Shown here: in pieces, positions 23,281 to 33,891 of the stretch
Position numbering within the stretch: position 1 is the stretch's first letter
Layout of the letters: the number at the start of each line of letters is the position of its first letter
Made by a program: the position numbers and the translations under genes
The notes under the pieces: generated by a model
Told to the model about the DNA's origin: nothing
Seen by the model: the letters and a program-made list of their open reading frames with translations, nothing else
The model's database searches: none
NCBI GenBank assembly: GCA_905116865.2
Contig: CAJHNH020002531.1
Location: 40,309-104,308, forward strand
Reading direction: 5' to 3'
Source of the DNA: Candidula unifasciata
Taxonomy: Eukaryota; Mollusca; Gastropoda; Stylommatophora; Geomitridae
Length of the DNA: 64,000 bases

Positions 23281-23431
23281 CAGCAGGAGTGCAAACAGCA
23301 GTGCTGATGAGAATGACCAGACAGTGATCGCCTCCAAGGCCAGTCAGATGGTGGACATGCTGACCAGTGAAAATAGGATCCTGAGGGAAGAACTAGCATT
23401 GGCATCTGTCCGAGTGGCCAGGTTGCAGAAG
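23281..23431 (+). CDS. AMOT: Angiomotin-like exon 3, start of coiled-coil core
   Basis: Acceptor TGTTACAAG ends at 23280, with alternative CAG acceptors 3 and 6 bases inside that keep the frame. Donor AAG|GTAAGA at 23432. 151 bases: one base completes Ser 388, then residues 389-438, phase 0 out. The stretch SKASQMVDMLTSENRILREEL followed by VARLQK matches the vertebrate angiomotin block that opens the conserved coiled-coil domain. This is one of the two most diagnostic exons. Confidence 0.94.
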
Positions 23432-23667
23432 GTAAGAGAATGATTTACCTGTTATTATCTTATATAATAACTTAGCTTGGGGTTGGTTGAGGGCCCATGC
23501 TCCTTTAGGGATAAAGGAAGGAAGAAAAAGATATAGTAAATTTGAGAAATTATATTGGCCTTTGTGGCAATTCTGGAGTGTTTATTAAAGTTAGTTGCAC
23601 ATCTTTTACAGGTTATTGCAAATCAGCCACATCATTTGTTGACAGTTTGATGATGAGTTCAAATAGC

Positions 23668-24918
23668 ATGCCATGATCTGTGACAGGAGAGTAGAGTAGC
23701 ATGCCTTGATCTGTGACGGGAGAGTAGAGTAGCATGCCATGATCTGTGACGGGAGAGTAGAGTAGCATGCAATGATCTGTGACAGGAGAGTAGAGTAGCA
23801 TGCCTTGATCTGTGACGGGAGAGTAGAGTAGCATGCCATGATCTGTGACAGGAGAGTAGAGTAGCATGCCTTGATCTGTGACGGGAGAGTAGAGTAGCAT
23901 GCCATGATCTGTGACGGGAGAGTAGAGTAGCATGCCTTGATCTGTGACGGGAGAGTAGAGTAGCATGCAATGATCGTTGACAGGAGAGTAGAGTAGCATA
24001 CCTTGATCTGTGACAGGAAAGTAGAGTAGCATGCCTTGATCTGTTACGGGAGAGTAGAGTAGCATGCAATGATCTGTGAAAGGAGAGTAGAGTAGCATAC
24101 CATGATCTGTGAAAGGAGAGTAGAGTAGCATGCCATGATCTGTGAAAGGAGAGTAGAGTAGCATGCCTTGATCTGTGACGGGAGAGTAGAGTAGCATGCA
24201 ATGATCTGTGAAAGGTGAGTAGAGTAGCATGCAATGATCTGTGACAGGTGAGTAGAGTAGCATGCCTTGATCTGTGACAGGAAAGTTGAGTAGCATGCCA
24301 TTATCTGTGACAGGAGAGTAGAGTAGCATGCAATGATCTGTGACAGGTGAGTAGAGTAGCATACCTTGATCTGTGACAGAAGAGTAGAGTAGCATGCCTT
24401 GATCTGTGACAGAAGAGTAGAGTAGCATGCCTTGATCTGTGACAGGAGAGTAGAGTAGCATGCCTTGATCTGTGACAGAAGAGTAGAGTAGCATGCCTTG
24501 ATCTGTGACAGGAAAGTAGAGTAGCATGGCTTGATCTGTGACAGGAAAGTAGAGTAGCATGCCTTGATCTGTGACAGGAAAGTAGAGTAGCATGCCTTGA
24601 TCTGTGACAGGAAAGTAGAGTTGCATGCCTTGATCTGTGACAGGAAAGTAGAGTAGCATGCCATGATCTGTGACAGGAAAGTAGAGTAGCATGCCTTGAT
24701 CTGTGACAGGAAAGTAGAGTAGCATGCCTTGATCTGTGACAGGAAAGTAGAGTAGCATGCCTTGATCTGTGACAGGAAAGTAGAGTAGCATGCCTTGATC
24801 TGTGACAGGAAAGTAGAGTAGCATGCCTTGATCTGTGACAGGAAAGTAGAGTAGCATGCCTTGATCTGTGACAGGAAAGTAGAGTAGCATGCCTTGATCT
24901 GTGACAGGAAAGTAGAGT
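23668..24918 (+). repeat. 33-bp minisatellite, about 38 units
   Basis: The unit is 'agtagcatgccttgatctgtgacaggaaagtag', 33 bp. The right part (about 24500-24918) is highly uniform. The left part has variants (gacggg, gaaagg, caatgatc). Because 33 is a multiple of three and no unit frame has a stop on the minus strand, all three minus frames stay open for 191 to 425 codons. It lies in intron 3, starting about 235 bases after the exon 3 donor. Confidence 0.95.
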
Positions 24919-25013
24919 ACTTATATTGAAATCCTTGTAGACTAAGCAATGCATTTCTGAAGCCAAAACCTATAGTTCACAGGGGCGCCGCAAAATATTC
25001 AAAGTTTTTTTTG

Positions 25014-26345
25014 TCATCATCAGTTCTCGTTATGCCTAGTGGCACATGAGGCTTCAGAGAGGACTTTCCATGCTTTCCTGTCCTGTGCAAACTTCAATGC
25101 AGTTTTCCATGTCAAAGATGCCGCACTCAGGTCACTTTCCAGCGTTCGTCTCCATGTTGTTTTTGGGCGCCCCTGTTTTCTCTTCCCCTCTGGTGTCCAT
25201 GTGAGAGCTGTTTTGGCAGGTATATCAGAAGTCATTCTCATAACGTGGCCAAGCCATTTCCATCTTTTCTTGGTAATCATACTGTCTAAAGTTTCTTGGT
25301 TTGTGGCTTGAAGTAGTTTAGTGTTTGAGATTGTATCTGGCCAGAAAATTTTGATAATTCTACGTAGACATGTGTGGTGGAAGGTGGACAGCTTGTTTGC
25401 ATCCTTTTTGGTCATTCTCCAGCATTCCGCTCCATAAAGAAGAACTGGCAAAATGATGCTCTTGTAGAGTTGGAGTTTCGTTCCTCTGCAGTAATTGTTG
25501 GATTTCCAGATTTGCCTCATCCTTCCAAAAGCAGCTCTAGCTTTGTTCAGACGTGACTGTATGTCTTCCTCTGTCCCTCCCAGTAGGGACACCACACTGC
25601 CAAGATATGTGAAATGTTCTACATTTTCAAGTGATTGGTTACTTATGGTCACTGGTTGTTGGTTTGGACTGTTTGTCATGATCTTAGTTTTCTTTGTATT
25701 TATTCTCAGTCCCACCATTTCTGCTGTGCAGTGTAGTCTGTTACTTTTCTCTTGTATATGTTCATGTTTATGTGATAGGAGTGCCATATTATCTGCAAAA
25801 TCAAGGTCCTCAAGCATGGTGAATGGAGTCCATTGTATGCCTCTCAATGCCCTGTCTACTGTGTTCTTTAGTATCCAATCAGTCACAAGGTTGAAGAGGA
25901 GAGATGACATAACACATCCATGTCTTACACCTGTCTTTACTGGGAAAGATGTATTGTAATTTTTTATACTGCAGGAAAAGTCTTTATAGAAGAGAGCAAT
26001 TATGTTGACTATTTTTTCTGGAATTCCATAATGTCGTAAAATTTTCCACAGACCGTCTCTATAGACGCTGTCAAAAGCTTTCTCAAAGTCCACAAAATTA
26101 ATATATATACTTCTCTGCCATTCGTTGCATTGTTCTAAAATGTTACGTATGGCGAAGATGTGCTCAGTTGTTCCTCTGCTCGTTCTGAATCCTGCTTGTT
26201 CCACTCGTAGGCATTTATCTACTCCTTTTTCAAGCCGCATTACAAAATATTTTGCTTGGTACTGAGAGTAGAGTAATTCCCCTCCAATTATTGCAGTCTG
26301 TTAAGTCTCCTTTTGCATACGAATAGTCATACTTTTACTTAGGTT
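25014..26345 (-). mobile_element. 5'-truncated non-LTR retrotransposon, RT with mutated FADD
   Basis: A 406-codon minus-strand frame (26240-25020) starts at a spot equivalent to the RT finger region and includes EQAGFR, palm motif A 'NFVDFEKAFDSV' (Asp 51), motif B 'GVRHGC', motif C 'LDFADNMALL' (148-151) and the tail 'RRW.WLGHVMRM' with 'GRPKTTWRR'. Motif C reads FADN where active enzymes have FADD, so the catalytic pair is broken. More RT sequence ('KGDLTDCNNWRGITLL') lies upstream to about 26340 in another frame. The 3' end shows a GAT/GAC plus A tail near 25014. Located in intron 3. Confidence 0.9.
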
Positions 26346-26529
26346 AGGGCACCATGGACAATTTTTAATTTAAAAAAAAGGCACCGCAACTAAAAAAAAA
26401 AGTTTAGGAAACACTTTTGTTGTAGTCTTGATTGTAACTGACTTACAGAACATGTAGAAGAAGCTGAAGACAATTATGATCTGTGTAGAGGTCCTGGGTA
26501 ATTGGTGTTCTTTGGATATTTTTTTTCAG

Positions 26530-26855
26530 TGTGTTGGGAAAGGAACAGGCAGATAGACTGGCTGGTTTTTTCACCACTTGGTAAATTGATGCATGGCAGG
26601 ATAGATGTTTTAAGGGCCCTTTGGGGGTGAGTAAACAGTGCAGAGTCACAAATAGGTCATTATGGTCTGAGGAGAGTGGTGAAGCGTGGAGTGCCCAGGG
26701 GATCTGGCCAGTTTTCAACACTCGGAGAGAAGGGGCGGGGTGGACATAAAATCATACTGTTACTCGTGCCACCGGAATTGGAACTCTGCGCTTGCTACTG
26801 AAAATGGGGACAGTGCACTTATGGGAATGTCCTGAGTGCTGTGATGTTGGTTTTT
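26530..26855 (-). repeat. Dispersed repeat family A, copy 2
   Basis: Reverse complement of the 53090-53420 copy: 'caccacttgg', 'ggcaggatagatgtt', 'atctggcca', 'cttatgggaatgtcctgagtgctg'. It ends only about 30 bases before the exon 4 acceptor, so the repeat supplies part of the 3' end of intron 3. Confidence 0.75.
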
Positions 26856-26884
26856 AACTCATAACTCTTCTGTTCTCTTCACAG

Positions 26885-27026
26885 TTTGAGCTGGAACTAC
26901 AGAAGGTACATGAGTCTCATGAGGCTCTAGTGAAGTCCTCCCAGAAACAAGAGGCCCTCTGGATGGCTATGAAGAGAAAGCTGGAGGCAAGAATACAAAG
27001 CTTGGAGGCTCAGAGGACTGATGGAG
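26885..27026 (+). CDS. AMOT: Angiomotin-like exon 4, coiled coil
   Basis: Acceptor CTCTTCACAG ends at 26884; donor GGAG|GTGAAT at 27027. 142 bases, residues 439-485 plus one base. It encodes 'FELELQKVHESHEALVKSSQ' then 'KQEALWMAMKRKLEARIQSL', aligned with the vertebrate block around 'KSSSKREALE.AMRNKLE'. Heptad-rich, highly charged and helical. Confidence 0.94.
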
Positions 27027-27104
27027 GTGAATATCTTCTGTCTTTGTTGTCTTCTGATTTGTGTTGCTTGGTCTGCCGTCTCCTATATGATTTTCCCTGG
27101 GCTG

Positions 27105-27345
27105 TGAGGGTTCTGGAGCCCATGTTTGTTTGATGGGGATGGATGGGTAGACGGGGTAGGCTCACTAGGCTGTCACAAGCATGTCATTGAAAGCGACTTA
27201 AATTAGAACTGTTTCCTGTGAAGGTGGAGTACATCTGCCTGAGAGGCATACAAATAAGTGAGATCTGTAAAACTGGTGTGCATGCAAATCTCAAGTTCTG
27301 GAACATGACCAAAGTCCAGAATTGGGTGAACAACCAGAACTTTCT
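27105..27345 (+). repeat. SINE-like repeat family F, copy 2
   Basis: Starts about 80 bases after the exon 4 donor ('ggttctggagccc'), then 'caagcatgtcattgaaa', 'cctgagaggca', 'gatctgtaaaactggtgtgcatgcaaa' and 'gaacaaccagaac'. More diverged than the 49880 and 60187 copies. Confidence 0.65.
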
Positions 27346-27735
27346 AAATATTCTACCAAACTCTATGGAGATTAACATGCAACCGAAGCTAACTACTGCT
27401 TGTATTAGACACAGTCTCATTCAGCACATTTATGTCGAGCTGTGTCAGCAAGGAACAGAACTTAGCCTGATAGTATATAGATTGTCACTGTAGTATATTG
27501 CTCTAAATTTATTGACTTATCTGCATCATCAGTGTAATATTTTAAAGTGTCACCCATATATCATTAGTATGTCTGAACTTAAAACTAAATCTTCATGATG
27601 TCTACAAATTATCTTGATAATTTTGATAATATACAGGATGTCCCAAAATTGTATATGAGCCGTATAAGCATTTTACACTGGTGGGGGATTATGGTTTGCA
27701 TTCCATCATCTTTTAACTGTTAGCAGGATGCAGTT
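27346..27735. other. Intron 4, no feature recognised
   Basis: AT-rich intronic sequence. A 'tacaggatgtcccaaaa' word at 27633 resembles ends of some Tc/mariner-type elements, but no matching partner end was established. Confidence 0.35.
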
Positions 27736-28097
27736 ACTGTGATGGGCACTTTGAGAAATGACATTTTTAAAAATAACAGTTCTTGTGCCTTCTAGACAGT
27801 ATTGTTAGAGTTGCACTGTGGATGAGGTTCTGGACTTTTTTCAAAAAGGACATTGGCTCCAAGGTCAGCACTGTCCTGGTAAGTATATGTGGCCGGCATG
27901 ATGCTGACCACATCACACTGTGATGGGCACTTTGAGAAATGACATTTTTAAAAATAACAGTTCTTGTGCCTTCTAGACAGTATTGTTAGAGTTGCACTGT
28001 GGATGAGGTTCTGGACTTTTTTCAAAAAGGACATTGGCTCCAAGGTCAGCACTGTCCTGGTAAGTATATGTGGCCGGCATGATGCTGACCACATCAC
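27736..28097 (+). repeat. Perfect 181-bp tandem duplication
   Basis: 27736-27916 and 27917-28097 appear identical base for base. The right breakpoint cuts into a family D repeat ('ccggcatgatgctgaccacatcac'), so the duplication includes a piece of that repeat. Either a very recent event or an assembly duplicate. Confidence 0.9.
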
Positions 28098-28185
28098 CCA
28101 CCGAGTACCGATTGGTCTATAAAATAGAGGTCTAGCCCTCTATGCCCAATACACCTAAAGGTGTGGAAAGGGTCCTTAACTTTGC
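28065..28185 (+). repeat. SINE-like repeat family D, copy 2
   Basis: 'ccaccgagtaccgattggtctataaaatagaggtctagccct' and 'ggaaagggtcctt', opposite in orientation to the copy at 1793. Its left end is shared with the 181-bp duplication. Confidence 0.7.
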
Positions 28186-29560
28186 TGTGGAAGAGATTAA
28201 GACCTCACCCATGTAATACTGTTTTCCTGAAGTTAGCAGTGGATACATTGAAGGAAAATAGTTACAAAAAAATGTTCAGCTAGAAAGGAGCAGTATGTCC
28301 TGTATGTATATAGCAACAGGATGACAACTTATATTAATTAGAAGATTAATTTCTGACACCCTGTGGATGCTAACTGCCTCTGGGGGTGTTATCTCTGGTG
28401 GGGCTGTGACATGGTTATTACTGGACCCATGTGAGAATCTCCTGTCTGCATGACTGTGATGGATTTGTCTGTTATCGTATCTCCTCATCTGTCTGTGATA
28501 TGTTATCTGTAAGCACTTGAACCAGCTTTAGCCAGTTTCTGGTGGGTGGTGGTGAATGTAAAACATGTTCGTTGCTAGCAGTAGGGGCATGTTTGCTCCT
28601 TGACTTCTGTCGGTTGATCCATTAGTTTTTCCCGCTGGGCCGATACATAAAGTTTTGCCATTCCATCATGAGATTAAAAGATTGCATTCTGGATGGTGTA
28701 CTGACAAAAGCTAGATCCCAGATGCCAAGTTCAACCCTCCAAAAAGGTTAAAATTAGGGCATCCCTACGGGTGACACCAGCTAGGTGTAACCTTTAGTCC
28801 TGTGTGGGTAAGGTTGTGTTCAGCTTCTACTTAGACGGAATTTGTGAGCTTTTCTCTACTGCACTAACATCTTTAATGTCTTTATCATAATTATTAATTG
28901 CCAACTGTCTTGTAGGAAACATCACGACTACTATACCCTGCACACAGCATCTCAGCTGTGTACATCTTTCGAATTTCAACTGTCATAAGAACTACATGTA
29001 TCCCTTAAATGAAACATAAATTGACTCTGACAACTCCATGAACACTGTATATCCCAACTATAACCTTCGTGGTTCAGCGGGATATGTTTGAAAAATTACC
29101 ACTACTACAAACCATGCAGACCCAGCTTAAACCTGGTACCGGGAAATGCCATGGAAAGTCAAGGCGTTTGATATGATGTTGGTCTCATTTTCCTTTAAGT
29201 ACCTATGGGTCGATAATAGGACCATTCAGCTAAGTTTACTACCAAAGTATTGACAGTTGAGGATGTCACGGGCCAGGGAGAAAGATCATTGATACTCTTT
29301 TCTTCTTGGCTTTCACCTGCAGACAGTTCTGGTTGTTATTCCATTTCTGGACTCTTGTTCTACAGCTTGAATTTTGCGTGCATATACTCCCAGTTCCTTG
29401 CTTCTCAGAAGCTGCACTTGGACTTCAAAGCAAGCACCCCTACCTAATTAGTCGACCCTCAACTCCTGCTTGTTAAGGTGGCAGTGGGGCTGTTCTTTCT
29501 CTCTGTTCTGTCTCTCTATTCTTTCTCTGTGTACAGCGATGTACATGTCTCATTACAACG
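28186..29560. other. Intron 4, no gene recognised
   Basis: No coding block or repeat shared with the rest of the window was identified, apart from a few short frames without domains. Confidence 0.4.
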
Positions 29561-29566
29561 ATACAG

Positions 29567-30244
<678 letters not shown>

Positions 30245-30370
30245 AGTAAAGGGGGCCGGTGTGAGGCTGACTACATCACCCACCGAGTGCCGATTGGTCT
30301 ATAAAATATGGTCTAGCCCTATATGCCACAATTACCAGGAAGCGTGGAAAAGGGTCCTTTGCGTCACTCT
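30245..30370 (+). repeat. SINE-like repeat family D, copy 3
   Basis: 'gggggccggtgtgaggctgactacatcacccaccgagtgccgattggtctataaaatatgg' aligned with the 28065 copy, same strand. Confidence 0.7.
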
Positions 30371-30504
30371 TTAAGCTTACAAGACGTAGTTTTTGTTGTG
30401 TTCAATAACTTAGAGCAGGGTTATTTAACTGGTGACCCGTGGGGTAAATCTGCACAAGAAACTGTATAGACAAAAATGTGACATGGCAGGTAGCACATCA
30501 CGAC

Positions 30505-30870
30505 CAGAGACACAAGTTTGAGGTTTTGATCAACGGATCAACATCATGGCACACGGGTAGTAACCCATAAATGCTCCTTTCTTCTTCTAACTCAAGTCTG
30601 AGTCCGAAGAATCGGCACAGTGCACAGGCTATGTAGCACCGGCGAGGATCCTGAAATACTTTGGATAGATTTGTAACTTCACATTTTCGCCCGGGCAGCG
30701 CCGTTAGGCTATTCTTTTCGATTTCCAACTGGCAGGGGATTTTTTACGTGCGCAACAGTGCACACGGACGTCCGATCTCACTACCCAGAGACCCGGGGGA
30801 ATTACAATGTCCACGTGAAAAAATCCTAGTTTACCAGGGATTGAACTCGGAACCCCGGTTAAAATGGACG
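30505..30870 (+). repeat. SINE-like repeat family E, copy 1
   Basis: 'atggcacacgggtagtaaccca', 'gcaccggcgaggatcctgaaatactttgg', 'gggcagcgccgttaggcta', 'cgtgcgcaacagtgcaca', and a B-box-like 'ccagggattgaactcggaaccc' at the end. Copies also lie at 53655-54025 and 60765-61080, all on the + strand. Confidence 0.8.
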
Positions 30871-30889
30871 CTAGACAGCGGCGCTGTTC

Positions 30890-31410
30890 GAAGCAGAGTC
30901 ATATTTTTTGCCTCTGTCGGACGGTGGCCGAAGTATTTTTGCTCCATTTGTAGACTGGATATAGTTTCGTCGCCCAGCTTTTCAGTTGAATGCATGGCGT
31001 GACCCTGTGAGCTGCGAATTGCATTTGGAATGTATTTTCGACTGTGCCCAACGTGGTGGTGTAAATTGTAGATTCAGAAAATGGCGTGATGCCTGTCGTG
31101 CAATGTTGGCGGTGCCCGTATCTGGTTAAAATTGATCGCGTGGACAACTGCTGAACTGTTGGCGACAAGTTCTGCTATCATCAATGATGAACTGCATTTC
31201 TAATGTTGGACTGTTTGTGTTAGCACTTCGGATGGCTACCGTATGCTTTAATGCGAGTGTATGCTAGATATGCTGAGACAGCAGTCTGTCAATCTTTCCA
31301 CAAGGGACTGTGATAAACATTCTGGGTGTTTTTCGTTGGCACAGGAGCGGAGCAAAGATGGGGCGACCCGTTGCTATGAAGCTGAAACTAAGACTACCAG
31401 ACCAGACTAC
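30890..31410 (+). repeat. Dispersed repeat family J, copy 3 (long)
   Basis: Near-complete inverted match of 11965-12440, containing 'gaatgcatggcgtgac', 'tgtagattcagaaaatgg' and 'tgtgataaacattctg'. It begins directly after a family E copy. No coding domain. Confidence 0.75.
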
Positions 31411-31590
31411 CACGCAGCTCGAAGAGCGAGAGTACCAAGCTACTCTTTTCACAAAACCAATGAGTCGGCTGTTTCTCTACAAGCAAGGCTGATCACAGTG
31501 GGTCTCCTGCCCTCTCTGGCTTTTGTTCTGGCTTAAATGTTTCTTCCCATTTGATCCTGCACTGTAATTGATCGTGCCACTTGTAACTGA

Positions 31591-31711
31591 CCCCAAACAC
31601 GGGGAACCCCGGAATCCTGAGAAAAGTCCAATGTTATAAGAATGTTATGTTATTAACAGTCCGATAATATTGGACTTTCCCGAGGACTCCGGGGTTTTCT
31701 CGTGTTTGGGG
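31591..31711. repeat. Foldback (hairpin) MITE-like element
   Basis: Left arm 31591-31632 and right arm 31669-31711 are inverted repeats of about 42 bases with a few mismatches (ends CCCCAAACACG and CGTGTTTGGGG), separated by a 36-base AT-rich loop. No clear target duplication. The transcript would form a strong hairpin in intron 4. Confidence 0.8.
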
Positions 31712-32073
31712 TGAGCTACGAGGAAAGTACCGTAACATTATCGACCCCTTGCTCGACTGCTTTCAGATTTTCGAGGATGGTTTAAAAAAAAGGTTGTCAT
31801 GTCTTTCGATATGGCAGAACAGATTCCAAATCGGTCGTTTCTTTTGATATGGCAGAACTGATTTTCTTTAGATTCCAAATCGGGACTACCTGCTGTGCAA
31901 ATGTTTTCTGGCTAAACTGAAGAGCTAGCATGTTTTTTGCGCAGAATGCGGTGGGTAAAAATACTTTATGACCATAAATATGGCTCCACGTTATCTCCCG
32001 TGTGGTGATATCACAGATGCTAGGCTAACGGCAAAGTTGATATCTCAATCTTGAGTTGGAGAGCTGGTAAAGA
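31712..32073. other. Intron 4, no gene
   Basis: Holds a local repeat ('gatatggcagaac.gatt' and 'gattccaaatcgg' twice, about 31807-31885). No other feature. Confidence 0.4.
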
Positions 32074-32275
32074 ATGCAAGGAAAGGTGGTGGTTGTAGTC
32101 GTCGTAGCAATACTGGTAGCAGCAGTAACAGTAGTAGTAGTGACAGCATCATCATTAGTAGTACTAGTTCTAGTAGCGGCAGTAACAGTAGTAGTAGTAC
32201 CAGTTGTAGTAGCGACAGCAGCAATAGCAACAGTAGTAGTAGTGGCTGTAGTTGTTGTTGTTGTAGAAGCATGAC
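32074..32275 (+). repeat. Imperfect GTA/GTT trinucleotide tract
   Basis: Long run of GTA, GTT, GCA and ACA triplets. The valine-rich plus frame and leucine-rich minus frame (32045-32530) come from this low complexity. Confidence 0.85.
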
Positions 32276-33540
32276 GAGGGGGTTGAGTAGGAGGAGAGAG
32301 AGAATAAGAGAAGATGGATAGTAATAACAGTTATCAGAAGACGATGAATGATAAAGATAGTCAGAAGGAGGATGATGTTGAGAAGAGTAAAACGAGAAGG
32401 AGAACAATCTGGTTAAAACAGAATCTAACGAGGGCCGTGTGAGACTCGAGGACCCTAACACACGTTTACTAAGAGGACAGGCGAACGCTACAGTGTGTCT
32501 CAAAACGCAATCCATCACATTGTAACGCATATCTCAAAAACACCTGTACAAATCAACACGAACTTTGGCATTTCCGTATGATTCTGTAATTTACGATTGC
32601 GCAGATGCTGCTGCTTTCTTACCGCGGCGAATGTCTTTGATCTTTGTTTAACTAAAAATGTGTGGAACTCTGTGAAATAGAGTATACAGTAAGTGACACA
32701 CGGGTGGGGGTTGTCTGGAAACAGCTGACCTGTGCAGCGATGCGTGGTGATTATTTTGATAGCCTATTCCTCACTCAGTGAAACATCTCACGGAAGACTT
32801 GCTGGAGATGACCACCTGAGAGGGACACGCCTATGACACGCGTGCACTTTGATGTTTTACAAAGTTCTCCCAACTGAGTTTATTCAAGTTACTGTAATCA
32901 TGCTGATTGTTTGCTTCAAATCTGGGTCTGCTCCCCCCCCCCTCCCCATATAACGCAAATAAGACAAAATGGAAACAAGATGTAGTTTACATTCTTAAAA
33001 AAAACATTACTTACAAGGACATGATTATTAGCAGGCTGTATGCCAAATTTCAACAGCAAACACCTAGCAGTTACTGAGTTACAGATTTTTAAAGTTCGTC
33101 ATGACTTTAGGAACGGACTATATACATATAAAGCACCGTTCATGTTAAAAAGCGTCCTCGAAACAACTTTCACAGAAGTTTCCCCCATTTCTACTAAATG
33201 TGAGGCTGGGAATGGCAAAAGTCCAGACCTAAATCACCCCAGCGAAGACAGGCAGGGCTGCAAATGGGATTTTTTTTTTTGTTTGTTTTTTGAAAAACCC
33301 AGCTTAGCTGAACAAAAACCAAAGCAATACATAGACAAAGAACACAAATAAAATAAAATAACCCAGATTGTTAAAATGTACACAATTTATATTTACGAAA
33401 CGAAACATTTACCAATTGTAAATAAGGATATATTTTTTTTAAACCCAGATTTCCCCCAGGCGTCAAATAAAAACCCAAATCTGGGGGGTGGGGGGGGGGG
33501 GGGTAGCATTGGTAGCCCTGGAGACGGGCCCGGGAATTGG
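32276..33540. other. Intron 4, no gene recognised
   Basis: Purine-rich stretch to about 32410, then unremarkable sequence with C, T and G homopolymers (32932, 33261, 33481-33503). No coding evidence. Confidence 0.4.
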
Positions 33541-33891
33541 CTTTATTTGTGCAGTGGTTGCAATGAAAAGGCTGTGCCCGGCTCTCTAGAATTAGAATCT
33601 CACGACATGATACGTCTTGACACCGTGTCAGCGCTTATAAAAACTCTGTGCTCAGTCTACGGAGATTTATTCATTCATGCTTTCACGACCCCCAGCTGTT
33701 GCACTACATTTGCCGTCTCTCTGAAACCTTCTCAGGCGACCCATAACCTGCCTTCGTTCCCAGGGACAGCTCTCTTCAAATTTAGAGCTTGTTTCCTCCA
33801 GATCCCGCGCTCTTCTCTCGGCGATTTGACTAGCCAGCCATCTGTCGTGTTTGCCGCCGCCATGTAGTGTCTCATTGTGCTGCCGGAATGC
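33541..33891 (-). other. CpG-rich segment with ATGGCGGCGGC on the minus strand, unassigned
   Basis: Minus strand: a start codon in ATGGCGGCGGC context lies at 33863-33853 and is followed by 43 further codons before a stop. A different frame is open from 33924 to 33667, with a helical Arg/Glu-rich stretch ('DRWLASQIAERRARDLEE'). Base composition differs from the surrounding intron. It could be a promoter and first exon of a nested minus-strand gene, or older transposon sequence. No family recognised. Confidence 0.25.

Noticed and set aside
23613..24890. 425-codon minus-strand open frame (and 301, 221 and 191-codon companions)
   Set aside because: Entirely made of a 33-bp tandem repeat whose period is a multiple of three; no start context, no domain, all three frames equally open.
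25039..25959. Plus-strand frames across 25.0-26.0 kb
   Set aside because: Shadows of the minus-strand LINE reverse transcriptase frame.
27633..28377. Possible Tc/mariner-like element with ACAGGATGTC and GACACCCTGT ends
   Set aside because: Only about ten bases match, with a mismatch; no TA duplication or transposase; the interval is explained by the 181-bp duplication and a family D repeat.
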